A stretch of DNA of 64,000 bases from assembly GCF_001522545.3 (NCBI RefSeq), contig NC_031779.1:4802460-4866459 (forward strand), read 5' to 3'. The position numbers and the translations under genes were made by a program. Shown here piece after piece: positions 22,956 through 36,800 of this stretch (position 1 is its first letter; each line of letters begins with the position of its first letter). The notes below the pieces were generated by a model that was given only the letters and a program-made list of their open reading frames with translations, was not told where the DNA came from and made no database searches. Origin of the DNA: Parus major (Eukaryota > Chordata > Aves > Passeriformes > Paridae).

Positions 22956-24160
22956 CTGTAATGAGAGAAGTCACATCAGAAAAGCCAAGATTTCAACTTA
23001 TCTCTCTCTATCAGATCATTTCAGTGACAGGAACAACAGGCTGCCTTTTCTCTGCAGTTCTCATGCTTTCATTCAGAAGAATTTAACTAAACTCCAGAAA
23101 GGAACACACTAGAAATTCTTTTAGTGGGAGCTCATCAGTTTATGCCTATGCTTGGAAAATAATTCTTCTAAAGTTACTAGAATAACTAAAATGAAATCGT
23201 TTTCCAGACAAATTATGCATTCTTTCGGTTCTTTCCATGTCTTTTTCTATACTTTGTGGTGCTTTTTATTAGAAAATAGAAAACTTTTGGATTAAAAAGG
23301 AAAAAATGTGTTTGTGTGAGAGAGAGAGATAAGACTTTCAGTTGTCTCTTCTGATGTCTAATTTGATAACAGTCCACATTAGAGACCAGTAAAACACAAG
23401 TGTGCCTGTATGTAGCTGAAATCTGAACTTTTAGACAATCTAAAAGTTGCATATTTTTCAGTTAAAAGATAAAATGCTTTTCAGATTATTTTTTTAGCCA
23501 TGTTGTCTGACCTTGCTTTATCCTAGTTAATGAGATAAATTTTGGTAATGCCATTTTTCAATAAGCCTACACATTTCACAGAATTTAATACTTCAAGAAA
23601 AGGTGCAGTGTGGATAGAATCTGTGCATATATTTCAGTACTCTTCCAGCGCTATTACTGTGCCTAAAAAGAAAGAAATAAAGTAAACTAAAAGAAAAGAG
23701 AGTGTTTCTGCCTCAGAGAAGACAAGGATGTTCAGAGTGCTAGCCTGGGAATGAGATTCATTTTAATTTTTAGACTTTGCTCTGGTGAAAAACAATGTAA
23801 TGTAATTTTTTTATCTTCATTTTTGTACTCCATTTGTGGAACTGATCTTCCATGTCTCATAGGGCTTTTCCTAAGTTAAATATTTTCTCAGTGTAATCTC
23901 TTTTACAGTATGAGGTGCCATGTGAGTACTTAAGCCTTAATCATAAAGATAATTTTCCTCATTTAGATTGGCATTTTGGTTCATGAATATTCCTGGGCAC
24001 CCAGAGGGATCAAGTCTGTAAATATGTAAGATCTGCTGAAAAATGTGCAGTTAGTGTCTTCCCTGACTAGGACCTGTGAACTTAATCAGAGCACTGGATA
24101 CACAATACATGCTTTGAAAATCTCTGCCTCCTGCAGAACCCTGTGTAGTCTCTTTTGTGG

Positions 24161-24440
24161 AATCATAGAATTGTTTATCTTGGAAAAGGCCTTTGAGACC
24201 ACTAGGCCCAACTGTCAGCCCAGCACTGTTCAGTCCACCACTCAACCACATCCTAAAGTGCCACATCTACATTTTTACTGTACAAATTTAATCTTTTCTC
24301 TCCAGGGCTGGTCACTCAACCACTTTCCTGGGGAACCTGTTCTTGTGCTTGACAACACTTTTGGTTGTCACAGTCTAAACCTCCCCTGATGCAGCTTGGG
24401 GCCATTTCCTCTTCTTGTGTGGTTTGTCACTGTTCTTTTC
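24161..24440 (-). mobile_element. CR1 LINE 3'-end fragment
   Basis: AATCATAGAATTGTTTATCTTGGAAAAGGCC begins the reversed CR1 3' end. CCACTCAACCACATCCTAAAGTGCCACATCTAC, a CTGGGGAACCTGTTC stretch and a short run toward CCTCTTCTTGTGTGGTTTGTCAC follow. Confidence 0.88.
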
Positions 24441-27400
24441 AGCACATACTGGTGTGGAAACTGGGTCTTGTCTGGTGTTTCCTTGTTTGCTTTTGTGACA
24501 GCTGCATATTAGCCAGAAGATTTCTCAAGAGTGGCTTATCAGACAGAATTTTTTTCCTGCTGTCCTGTGTTTGTTCTGAGGATGGGAGGATCCAGGAAAA
24601 GCACAAGTGCAAGAGCCTGGCCTCTATTTACTTCAATGTGCTGTCAACCCTTGTGGGTTGACCTGGAGTGTGTCATACAAAGTTTTCTGAAACAGCTTCT
24701 CTTAGGTTGCAAGGCTGGGTCACACTGTATATCTGCTGCTGTCTAGAATGGCCACAAGCATCATCCTGTGGTGAGAAATTAAGCTAAAAATTCTGTCACT
24801 TGGAGGCTGATAATGAAATGAATAGCTTGGCCTGAAAAAAAGAGCTGCCAGCAGCTGTGCACACAGGGTAACTAAGATGACTTTCCCACAGTAGATTTTA
24901 GGGCTAGCTGATGCTGGGATTCAAAGTGGGCTTGGAGGCCCCCATTCCTTGTGTCTCTCCAACCTGTCCCCTACTCTGTGTAGTGGCCCTGTCTGCAGCA
25001 GCATTAGAACAAGGCTGGAAGCCAAATTTGCAACCAGGTGGAAGAGCTTTGTTAGGAATGGAAAAGGGAGTGAATAGAACAGGATTCTCATCCAGTTTAG
25101 ATGTCTGGAGTATCTACCACCTTGCAAAGGACAGATCTTGCTGAAATGGCTTCATCCTCCACCTCAGAGCAAGTGAAGTTTTCTGAGCTAGGAAGGTAGC
25201 CTAGACAGTACCCTGAGATGAAGACATTGAAGGTGGCACCTCAATAACAATAAAGAGTAATTGCATTTGTGGGGATTTAAGTTTAGACTTGGTCTGGCAA
25301 GTTTAGACTCTGTCTTGGCAAACCCTCCAGCATGGAAGTATGTGGTTAGGTCAGCTCTCCCTATGGCACTTAAGGAGGTGGCATAATCGTTCATTGCAGG
25401 ATGAAGTGCTCTCAGTACAGGCCAGCAGCTCTGTGGGTGTGGTGATACAGGCCTCACAGTGTTGCAGTGCTGGGAAAGGCCTTGCAGTGCAGATGTGATC
25501 TCAGTATTGATTTGCGGTTTCTGTTCATCCTCAAGTAAAGGGATTTTCTTCTATTTCCTGTGGGAATAGTATCAACCAAAAGAGGCTACATCGATGTTGA
25601 AGCTATTTAATAACTATATATCTGCCTTATTCCATTGTATAAAGAATTTATATGGTGCATGAGGAAAATTTGATTGGATTATTGATCTTCATTTTTCTCC
25701 ATGAATAACCAGGATATTACTGGATTATTGTAGGTCTTCCAGTCTATCTCTTAACAGCTGTGTTAGTGTTTGTTTTTATATTGTTGACATATTTACTATG
25801 CAATTCTGTTCAATGCAGTGCAAGGGGAAAAGGGCACTCTTGGTATGCCTTTTGGGCAATTTGATTCCTGATAAATCCTGTCTTAGCTTTCTGAGACTGT
25901 CAGTTCAATTTCTCTTTGCCAATCTGGTAAAGAGTTACAGACTTGACTGATTGTGTGGAGATTTATTTAGAACAGTAAACGGTTTAACAGCTAAATGCAT
26001 AATATATATCCAAGAAATGTTCTTTCCTATAATGAAAGCCACAAGTCCTGCCATCTCCTGGGGAAATTCTATCCCATGAATGTATTCAGAATGAGAAGAA
26101 TCTTCTCAGTTATCTTGGTTTTCAGGTCTTAGTTATTAACGTATTGGTCACAATCTCCCTGTAGGTGTGTGTTACTCAGCAGGTTTTTCTTTGTTTGCTT
26201 TTGGGGGGTTTTTTAGGTTCACATGGTGGGTAGCCATGGCTGGGTGGAGGTTTCTTTCCTGTGCAATGAAGGCGTGTGCTTTCCATGTGTTATCTTGCAT
26301 GCCTGAATAATTAAATAGTCTCTTTGACGTCTACTGGCCGATAGAAAATTTGCCTTGTCTACATGACTTACTCCTAATGTTACTTACCCTATGAACTTAT
26401 TTCCAGATGAGAACTGAGGTGCAGTGAGGCTGAGACTTGTTTTTTGGGTTTGCTGAGCTAGTCCAGCAGAGGAGGGAGCTGAATTTGCCTTTTCTCAAGA
26501 TCAAGAGCAGCATTTCTCACCACCCTGATCTGCAGTGGTTGGTCACCTCCTTCCTCCCCCCAAGTCCCAGAGCCTTAAGGAGGTCACAGCCATTTCATTA
26601 CCAGTTTTTCCTCAGATGATCAAATATTTCCTCCTCTTTGAAAGAGATGCCAAAGAAGGGAGTGTGTTACTGCCTCTAGGGCCGAAGTCAACAATTTTGC
26701 CAAGTAAAAATTACAGAAGCTCTGTTTGGCAGTGCTAAGATGTCTCCTGCTGTTGCTGGAGAAGAGGCAGGGGACTAGCTGTAGATTTATGAATTATTTA
26801 AACTCTTGCACCATCTAGTGGTACCATTTTTAAAAAGCCTCTCAGTCGTCTAAGATAAAAGCAGATAATCTAACTTTCTATTTTAAATTCCAGCTGCATG
26901 TATAATTAGGAGCAAGTAGCTGTGTAAAAGTGAATATAAAACATCGTCTTTCCTCTAAGAAGCCTGATGTTATATTCCTCCTTAACATGTGTTTATATAT
27001 TTCTTGTAGATAACATAACTCTTGGGTTTATCTTCTTAAGCAAAATGCTCTTAGTTGCAGAAGAGTTAGCTTTCAGAGAACAGAAACAAAGACTAGTTTG
27101 TGCACAAAATAATATTTCATCTTTGTTCAAAAGGTCAAATATTCTCTTTAAAGATATGACTTTTAAGAGAAGCTGTATTGGTATTCTGAAAAGTAAGAAT
27201 ATCCACTGCATACAGAGAGCAGTGACAGTGGCATTGCATATTTTTTCCATGTAAAACTGTTGATGTGCCTTACATCTGCTCTGGAGAGATTCTGAGGAAC
27301 AGTCAGCCAAGAGGAAGCAATGCATTATCTAGCTCCTGCCACTCAGGGAATCAGATATTGGGAGCTTTTTTAAGAACAAAACAAAACCCACCCTGGATTT

Positions 27401-30400
27401 CTTGTATTCTTTCTAGATTTTTAGCCTGTAGGCTGCACTCGTTTCACATTTTCAACCTTTTCTCAGGATGCAGGGGAGTGGAAATATTTTCTTTTAAAAT
27501 TAATGCTGAGTCTCAGACGTGATTCCAGTCGCAGAGACTCTAAGCAAAGCACTAAAAATAGTGAGAGTCATGATAAAATTGCAAGAGCAGGAAGTGTTGC
27601 CTCTGAGAGGAGTGGGGAGGAATCTCAATTTGCATGCATTCATTAACTTGGCGTCTGAAGTTAAGCTGCTTTTTCTAGGGTGCTGCTTCTTTCTTTGCTG
27701 TAAGAATTATAAAAACTTCACAAACCAACTCCTGGCTGAATGCTCTAAGGTTGTTTATACCCATTACAATAAGATACAATTAACAATACATTAGGACAGA
27801 TCTAGCATGTAAATCAGATTATTTATAATTTCCTGGATAGCTTTGTTTTTTGCAGGTAGACTGAAGCTGCGTGCATGCTTAATTTTTTGGATGAAATATC
27901 ATGTTTGCTAATCTCTGGTTAGTGGTAATGATCTGGAGCATGTTGGAAAAATATCTGCATGTTGGGCACAATGATCCCTCTGAAAATGGTGATTGTGCTG
28001 TTTGATTTCCATTGTAATACCTATGGCTTCAAAAGATGCTGTATTAGTACTTCTGCATAGAGATAAATCTGTATCTGGCAAGAAGATTCTACTTACATGC
28101 AACGATTTATGCTCACTCTCATTTAATTATCATTTAAATATAAGAGCTTTATGATTGCTGCCAGGTGTCATGCAAATAAAGTGCACTACATCTCACTTTG
28201 AAGGATGGAGTCCACAGGGCAGCTCATAGTTCTACAAAACAGCATGAAAGGAGGTATGAAAAAAACTGTGATGGGCAACTTGGTTTAGGGATTTATTCTA
28301 CCCATGATCCTTAGACAGACTAAGGACTGAGCCAGGTCCTTTCTGCCTGTGAGTTGGAATGGTTTGTTATGTTACCTTCTCTCCCAGGTGGCATGAATCT
28401 AACAGTTGTACCTTAGAATGGAAATAGCCTTGAAAGTGGGAATGGCTGTTGCCAAGTTTGTGACACTTGGTACTGAAAGAAAAATGTCCCATCTTTACCA
28501 TTAGCTCTGGATGTTTAGTAAATGCAGAAAGAAAATTTTCTGGTTTTAATGAATAGAAACTACTGCTCTTGAGCAAACCCAGAATTTAAGCTTTTGAATC
28601 GTGATTTGTGTGGTATCTGTAGGAAGGTAGGTAAGTCTTCTCACTATATATATTCGTTGTTAGCAAGGAAAGCTCTGTCCAGTGTAATACATGACCTTTC
28701 ACATTCTGATTTTACTGTATCACACTTTAAAGGTGGTCCCCATCAATATTTTGATGTTCTTTTTAAAATTCAGTTTAATATGTTACAGTTTTCTTTTGTG
28801 CTCTCATTTTGCGCAGTATTTCCATACTCCTGTTGACTTGGTTGTGCATAAAATGCTATAAATCGTTGTAAATCTCACTAAGATTCTGACATTTAAATAT
28901 GAAGAGGCCATTGTGTCAGTAATAGAATTTTCCTGTTTGCCAAACAGTAGTGCAGTGGTATGTTTTCAAGGGAGCTTAAGAGTTTTCCTGCAGATCCATC
29001 CTTGTGTAAGTACACTGAGAAATTCTGAAGTAAATAATAATCACAGTCCTTTCTACATATCAGAAGTAGTTTGTGGAAGTGCTCTTTTATATATTGCTGA
29101 ACTTATTGGTTATACCTGTTATTTTGTGTGAATAATAAATACAAATGTGAAATACAAAACAAGATAAAATGACAAAATGAAATCTAACAACCAACCACTT
29201 TCTAAATCTCAAACTAATCCACAAGTCTAGTGTCAACACTATCCTCAGCATTCTTGAGCAATGATTAACTTGTATAAGCAGCTGATGAAATTTTCCATGC
29301 TTCCCATTTCATTCCTCTCCATACTAATTTGGAATTTGAATGTTTAAATTATTTGAATGTTTACATTATTTAATTTAATGCTATTTGAGTGTTTAAACAG
29401 ATTAAAATCCTGTTGCAGTCCGGAAAAAATTCTAGCTGTTGTAGTTTTAAAGCAATTCTTGGAAATAAACCAGTGCCTCTCTCCTAACATGATGTCCAGT
29501 TTTGGTAAAGTTCAACTCCTTATACAAGTAATACCAGGTATCATAAATATCTAAACAGGCCTTCTATTTGCATTTCTTCGGATGTACCGGAATACCCTGC
29601 CCATTTCTTTATTTTGAGAGCTTTTTAAAAATCTCTATTCCAACATTTAAGTAACATTGACTAAATCCATTAACTGGCCAGCAGCATCCTTGTTCCTGTA
29701 ATAGCATGACAATCTATTTTCAATAGACTCCCAGCTACTGAAATGATTTGAGCAAGTAACCAAAATTGTATGTTCACTTTCCCAGGGATTTCATGGGAGG
29801 GAGCAATGGAGCTAGAGATACAAGTATTCCTGATATTATTTGAGGATTAATACCATTAATATTATGAATTCTTATTTAGTTTGTAGGAATCAAGTGATCC
29901 TAACAGTAAGACTGTGCTATTGAGTGCAGGAATGAAGCAAACAAAGGTTTAGTATAACCATGGTTTTGTTTCCAGAAATGCCTGGCATTGCATATAATTT
30001 TCTTGTCCTTTGTATCTGCCATTTCCAGAGTTAAATGTGTGCTTCTACTTGTGATGGCAACCCCATAGCAACACCATCTGTTTATTCAAATTGATGTTTC
30101 CTTACAAGTGAAACGTGGTAGTTAAATATAGCTTGACAATTACCTGACATTTTCAGAGTTTAGTTGTTTTTCATTGCAGCATAGTAAAAAAGCAAAACTG
30201 GAATTAACTTGGTTGTCAGACACTAACTGTATTGTAAATAATATTTTACAAAACCAAATACCCCAATTTTCTGTGAAGAAATTCTCTTATCTTTCAATTC
30301 ACCCATGACTTGCTTCCTGTGGGTGGCTGTATGATCTAGATTATTGAGTAAGGACTGAGAGTGGGAAGTATAAATTCATAAATGTCAAGGTGCCTAGACC

Positions 30401-32237
30401 AGCTTTGGTTAGCTTTGGAAAACACATACCATACTCTAGTATGTCATGGATGCAGTTTTACCCTCTCACGTTTATTTGGATGAATGAGAACTGTGTTCAT
30501 GTTACAGTTGTAGCTTTGCCCATTTGTAGGTGTAAGTTCACAAATGTCAAAGAATATCAATCAGCATGAGAGTAAATTTTTAAATCCCACCACCTCTTAA
30601 ATTATAGCTGTACATAGGAGCTGGTTTAGCATTACTAGTCCTGAAAGAGGTACCATAATTTCCAGGAACTTTGGGGTTTACTTTTTTGTGTTTCTATTTT
30701 GGTTTTCCCCTTTAAGTATACTGTGTATTTCAGAGGCCTACTTGCACACAGGAGTTCATAGCCCTGTGTTTAAGTATCCAAATGCAATCTAAGTCAGAGG
30801 CAGCTGCAGGTGCTTAATAGAAATGTGTAAGAGAAATATCTATCTGAGCAGAGTTTTAGTCTCTGCCAAAACACATGGCAAAATAAACTGGTCTAGCCTT
30901 TAAATGATTAATGAAGAAACAATCTGGTATGGTCACCTCGAATAAATGACGCAACAGCCTTAATCATAACCACAAGTGCAGTTATTCTGAGAAGGAAAGT
31001 AAAAATATCACAGATATCAAGCACTTCACTCTTAGATTTGAATATCTGTTTTGGTTCTGTTCAGTACACAACTTAAAATGGAAATGTGGCCATTCTTCAC
31101 ATTTCTACCGACTTCAGCATTGTAGGGAAGGAAGCAAGAGGAAAGAGAAAACAGGGTAATTCCTCCTTAAATCCTACTACTCTGTGGCAAGCAGAGTGGC
31201 ATTACTGAGAGTTGTTCCAGTCTCTGTTCATTTTGTTGAAGCTTTAGAGATACTATGCATTGTTAAAGCCTGCTATCACAGCAGTACAAACACTGCCGGT
31301 GACAGCCAGTGGGGGCTTTTCTACTTGTCCTACTTAGTCCTAGGTATATGGGAAGAGTCAGGGGAGAAGGCTGTAATGAAACTGTAAAACTTCAGTTCAT
31401 CAACATGAAAGAAAAGGAGATTAAAATGAAATAAGAGGCATGAGTCATCAAATTGACATGCACCACTGGATTTAGCAGTCAGTATTGGTAGGGATTCTGT
31501 AGGAAAACCTGTGGTATTTTTGGCTATTGCTGTCAATAGCTGTCAGAAGAATTGGGCTGAACAAACTGAGATAAAAAGGAAGACTGTAATACAGAAGGGA
31601 AGTTTTAAAAAGCAACATATCTGCTTAATTAATTGCAGCCTACTTATATATTTATTAACTGCTATTATGAGTCAATCTTTCTTTGCTTCATATTTTCATT
31701 CTGAAGTTAAAAGCTACAAAGCAAAGCAACTGTTCTCCAGCCACTTCCCAATACCATTTTACATTTTGTGTCACATTTTTATACCTCTCATTTAAATAAT
31801 AAAGTACAATTTTGATAAAAAGTTCCTAAGGGAGAAACAGGACTGGTATTTATACAAAAAGATTGTACTGTAGTTGACATTCATGCACTCATTATCTGAG
31901 AGTGCTTTTAAATAAGCAACTATCTATTAGCAACATTATTAGAACTAGAATTCTCTGTGTGTGCACGTGTGTGGGAAATATGACGGGCAAACCTGTAAAC
32001 TTTTAAGTAGAGAACTGTATTTATTCCTCCCCACTATCCCCAATGTTGAAATAGTTGACTCTTAATCTTGTGCTGGTTTTTGGTTTGGTTTTTTTTTTTC
32101 TACTTTAAGCTACTTTTAAAAAAGGAAAATTGATTTTAAAATGTTGATATTCTATCATGGATTGCCTCAGATCGAGTTAACACTCTCAGCTGAGCCATGA
32201 TTAGAGATGACACAGGACTTGCCTGAAGCAATTCAAA

Positions 32238-32605
32238 CCCTTCCCTTCCCTTCCCTTCCCTTCCCTTCCCTTCCCTTCCCTTCCCTTCCCTTCCCTTCCC
32301 TTCCCTTNNNNNNNNNNNNNNNNNNNNNNNNNNNNNNNNNNNNNNNNNNNNNNNNNNNNNNNNNNNNNNNNNNNNNNNNNNNNNNNNNNNNNNNNNNNNN
32401 NNNNNNNNNNNNNNNNNNNNNNNNNNNNNNNNNNNNNNNNNNNNNNNNNNNNNNNNNNNNNNNNNNNNNNNNNNNNNNNNNNNNNNNNNNNNNNNNNNNN
32501 NNNNNNNNNNNNNNNNNNNNNNNNNNNNNNNNNNNNNNNNNNNNNNNNNNNNNNNNNNNNNNCCTTCCCTTCCCTTCCCTTCCCTTCCCTTCCCTTCCCT
32601 TCCCT
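32238..32605. repeat. (CCCTT)n pentanucleotide array with internal assembly gap
   Basis: Fourteen perfect units are read on the left (32238-32307) and about nine on the right (32563-32605), with 255 N between. The minus strand is (GGGAA)n. The two blocks are out of step by one base if the gap length is taken literally, so either the gap size is not exact or indels lie inside it. Both flanks are ordinary AT-rich DNA. Confidence 0.97.
32308..32562. other. assembly gap (255 N)
   Basis: Unknown bases inside the pentanucleotide array. Open frames drawn across this gap are meaningless. Confidence 1.
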
Positions 32606-33366
32606 CATGTTACATAGAGAAATATAATGTGGATAGCAGGAAACAGATTACTATGAAATAGTTTCCTCCTAACGCTTTGCCCTGAACAAGGCTTATAAAA
32701 TGTGTGAGCTGGAGTTAGGAGTGATGACTCCTGTGTGTGCAGAGAAGGTTCTGGACAAACAGTGCAGCTGCCATACCTGGGAGCTGATTTTTTTTGAGAT
32801 GATGAGTTGTAATAGGTGAATACTGTTTCACTGACTCTTAAAAAGTTTCATTTAATGAGTCAGAATTAATTCCATGCAAATCTGATTTCTCCCTTGCTCT
32901 TTTTCTAACTGTCAGAGAGGAGGAGGAGGAAAATTTTATAAAACACTTTTTGTTTTAAGAGTAGAATTTCAGATGAGTTACATAATGTCCATGAAAACTG
33001 AGAGTGAAATGTACTGTTTTGACCTTCACAGTCATCTGATAAGTGTTTTACAGCCATTTCAATTTTGTCTTCTTAGTATCATTCAATTCCAGAGAACTAA
33101 GTCTAGTCAATTAAGATTTACAAACTACTTCAACAAAGTTTAAGATGTGGTTTTGAAAAAGCTTTTGATGTTTTAATACTGAATGTATTTTCAGAAGAGA
33201 GAAAGCTCATAGCTCTATTTCCCACCCCAAAAGAATATATTCTTTAAGCCTCTCTTGCTTAAGAGTACATTCTCTTGGATGCCTGTCTTAAACTACTCCT
33301 CCTTTTGTAAATAATATCTGGATTTGAGTCTGTTTTGATCACAGCATTCCTGAGTGTCAGTGGATA
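32606..33366. other. noncoding AT-rich stretch between microsatellite and CR1
   Basis: I see no gene, repeat family or splice-site pair. A TTATAAAA-like motif occurs at about 32693-32700, without other promoter features. Confidence 0.5.
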
Positions 33367-33810
33367 TAATCACAGCCTACCCGGAGCTGGAAGAGCCCCC
33401 AGGAATCACTGAAGTTCAGCTCCTGGCCCTGCCCGGGCACCGCGGCCATCCCGCGCCGTGCCGAGCGCGCTGCTCGGCCGGGCCCTGCTCCAGCGCCCAA
33501 GCAGCCTCTGGGGGAAGAACCTTTCCCTAACATCCAGCTTAAACCTCCCTGGCACCACTTCAGGGCCTTTCCTCAGGCCGTGCTCGCCTCAGAGCAGAGG
33601 TCAGTGCCTGTGCTTCCCCTCAGGACAAGCGGTCGGTGCAGTGAGGCTGCCTCTCCCCTCAGGGCCCCACAGGCCAGCTGCCCTCAGCCGCTCCTGGCAC
33701 GGCCTCCTCAGACCTTCCACCAGCTTCGTAGCCTCCTTCGGACACTCTCCAACATCTTGATGTCTTTCTTTGGTGCCCAAAACTGCTCACAGGACTCGAG
33801 GTGAGGCTGT
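33367..33810 (-). mobile_element. longer, GC-rich CR1 LINE fragment
   Basis: AATCACAGCCTACCCGGAGCTGGAAGAGCCC followed by CAGCTCCTGGCCCTGCCC and on to CAACATCTTGATGTCTTTC and GGTGCCCAAAACTGC is the CR1 3' region on the minus strand. At about 440 bases it is the longest copy here and keeps many CpG sites, which suggests a young or GC-rich subfamily. The 100-codon frame inside it, in the opposite direction, is not a gene. Confidence 0.9.
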
Positions 33811-36800
33811 ACAAGTCAGAGCAGAGAGCTATTATGGGGAATGTTTTGGATTGGGAAGGAAGGGAGTAGTATTTACCCCTTTCTCCACACCTGAAGTTAC
33901 CTCATAAACTTCATAGGAATTACTACCAATGAAAATTTCTAATTTCATGATTTTGTACAAGAAATAAAAAGCCTAGGTGTAAGCACATGCTTTAGTTGCC
34001 TGGTAATTTTACTATAAAATGACAATGTGTTATGGTAATTTAACATTAACTTTGATCAGCAAACTGGACTAGCTACCTCCCTTCCAACCTAGATTTTTCT
34101 GTCACTTCCAGAACATTATCTGTGAGCTGATATCAGTAAAAGGGACTAAGGATGACTGAAGCAGCTATTTATATTTATGTCTAGTTAGGTTTTAATTTTA
34201 GTGTGATTTTTTAAAAAATTTGTTTTAGAGGTAGGAGAATGGAGAATCAATACAAGTCAACTCTAGGGAGTGTTTGAGTAGGAAGGGTTAAGGTTGATAA
34301 TTTTAACAGAGATGGTTCACCTATGCCAAATAACTTCCTTTTATTTAGGGGAATTTCACTTATAAGTCTGTTAAATGTACATTAATGGTATTTTCATTGC
34401 TACTTTAAATATCAAAATGTAGACAAAATTCAACAAAATATTTTTTTTAATGTTCTGGTGTTCTTAACCTTAGTAACCTTAAGAGATTTCTGTTATGATG
34501 ATAAGTATTTTGCATTTAATTGTGAGCATCAAAACAATGAAATACAGAATTCCTGTCCAGTGCATCAGCTGTATGGAACAGATTGCTCAGATGCCTTCTG
34601 TAGAAGATGATGTTCATGCTTTCTTTTTTCCCTCTGAGGTTCAGCAGAGCAAGACAGCCTTTATGACACTTACTGGACAAGTTTAATTAGGCCATTTGAG
34701 GCACTTAGGATCAAAGTAAGAGAAAAACCTGTAACTGCAGGTCAAATTTCTCAGTCCCAAAGGCCACTGGAACATTTTCTATAGACAATTGTGAGAATTT
34801 GAGCATACTATAATTTTAAAGGCTATTTTTTTCCTTACAAGAAAGGCTTAATCTTTTTGCTGAGTGCAGGGGAAAAAAGAATGCTGGTTCAGAAATAAAA
34901 CTCTTGTTGAAAGTAGTGGTGTGTCTCATGGGCTGATTTCAGTCTTCCTGCAGGGTTCCCACTTGGTATGTAAGATACACTGTGATTCAAAACTAGTTAT
35001 AAGCCCCACTGTGTTATGTTCCTTTGTTTAAAAGCAAGGTGAGAGTGCCTCTGACCCATCTAGTAGAATAATGTGTAAAGTGTGTTTGGCTGTTTATCCT
35101 GTGCCATGTGCTTTCTGCTCTTCAGGCTCTGAGCAAAGTGCCGGTAAATCTCAGAGGAGTAACAGTAGCAGTCCCTGAAACAGAAAAGGCAGAATTAGGA
35201 AAGGGAAGCTCTACAGCAAGCTGATTTCATTCTAATCTGTTGTATGTTAACTGTAGCAGAATAATGATTTCTGGAAACAAATTATGTCCCTGTGGAGAGC
35301 TCCAACCTACATCTCCAGACCTGTGTGCACCACAGTGATACACTTGCACCATATGTACAGGGGCGAACTAGCATATGTGTAATGAGAAATGTTTAATGTC
35401 TGTTGATAGTAATTCCTCTCTATTTAAAATTGGTGAAAATCAGTCTTATCATATTTTATTGCAGACTACAGAAAATAATGGACTGAGCAACAAAAATTAC
35501 TTTTGGCTCATTTCCAAGATAGTCTGGAGGTGATGCAAACAATCACTCTGCATGAAATAGAGCACGGTGGACTGTGTCCACCACAGATGTTGACAGAGCA
35601 AACTGGCTAAGTCTTGTTTTATTTTGGCTTATAGAATTTAGTACGGAGGAAAGGAAGAAAAAGACTTGTTCTACCCAATATCATTTTGAGGATATTCAAC
35701 TGTAGAATACAGGCTCATGGAGAACAGCTGTGCATTGCTATGTATAGGTGTCAGAAAGTAACATCCTTGCATGACAATGGTGAGGAAAAAACCCCAAATG
35801 AAAATATACAACAGACATTGCTGTCACTCTGCTATCTCTGTTCTACCTGTGTGAATACCAATTTTGGTTAAATTATAAAATTTTCAGGCTTGCCAATGCA
35901 AGTTCTGGCTGCAGTTATGTGAAAGAATTCTAGTTGATGGCAAAAATATATTTGCCCAAAGTTTTATTTCAAATTAAGTCAATCTTTACAGATATTGATG
36001 AACTGAAATCACCAAAATGAATGCATGTCCTATTACTTTCTATCTATTAGAGCAGTGTAAATCAGGAGGTCTCCCAGTGAAAACCCTCTTGAATTATGCA
36101 AGAACCATTTTAATGAAAATCTGTAGAAGGGCAAAGTATGCTTTTCTGTAATAAATAATGATCCCTGAATTTTGTATGTACAAGCATCCTATTCATTTGA
36201 GAACTTAATCTTGTGTTGTGCAAGGCTTTTGCTGTTGACTTCCTATCAGCCCTATCCATGTGCTTCTTGCATTTAGTCACATGTACAAATTGTCACCCAT
36301 GTCTCAAAAGTCCTGCCTTGTGTCTGAGGGCAATCAATCTTGAATGCCATCTTTTAGAAAATTAATTTTTCAATATGGTTCTTTTTATTTGTTTTCATTC
36401 TGTGTGTTACTTGCTTTTCTTCTCTCCCACCAGCAGAGAGATGAGTTTTCGTTTTGGCACAGAATGTTTTTAGTGGCTGCTTTGGGAAGATCAGATGTAG
36501 TCTTTCAGCTTAAGCTGATCTGCAGCAGAAGAGAAATTCAGATATATAACTGCCCTTCTGCCTTTTCCTTTCTTTCTGATTCTCAAACACTGAATAGATC
36601 CTGAGTTCCTCCCAGAAATTTGACCAGTGAAATGTGAAGACTTGGTACTCTTGTCCAGATTTTCATTCTTGAGCACCCTGATGGGAGCTGGAGCCTGGGC
36701 TGTGGCTCATTTGGGAGTATCTCACATATTCAATGTGCATGTGCAAGTAAAGCCTCTGGCTTTGAGAGCAGTGTCTCCAGAAAGCACCCAGCCTCCTGAA

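Larger units (their letters stand above)
20871..32237. other. gene-poor AT-rich region
   Basis: No recognisable gene. It holds a pentanucleotide microsatellite (22364-22391), an isolated exon-like segment on the minus strand (22892-22955) and a CR1 fragment (24161-24440). The rest looks like ordinary noncoding DNA; open frames are short and overlap on both strands without family features. Confidence 0.5.

Noticed and set aside
32201..32617. Two frames of about 135 codons across the pentanucleotide array
   Set aside because: They are microsatellite plus unknown bases; not coding.
33458..33804. Open frames of 74-100 codons on the plus strand
   Set aside because: They lie inside a CR1 element in the wrong orientation.
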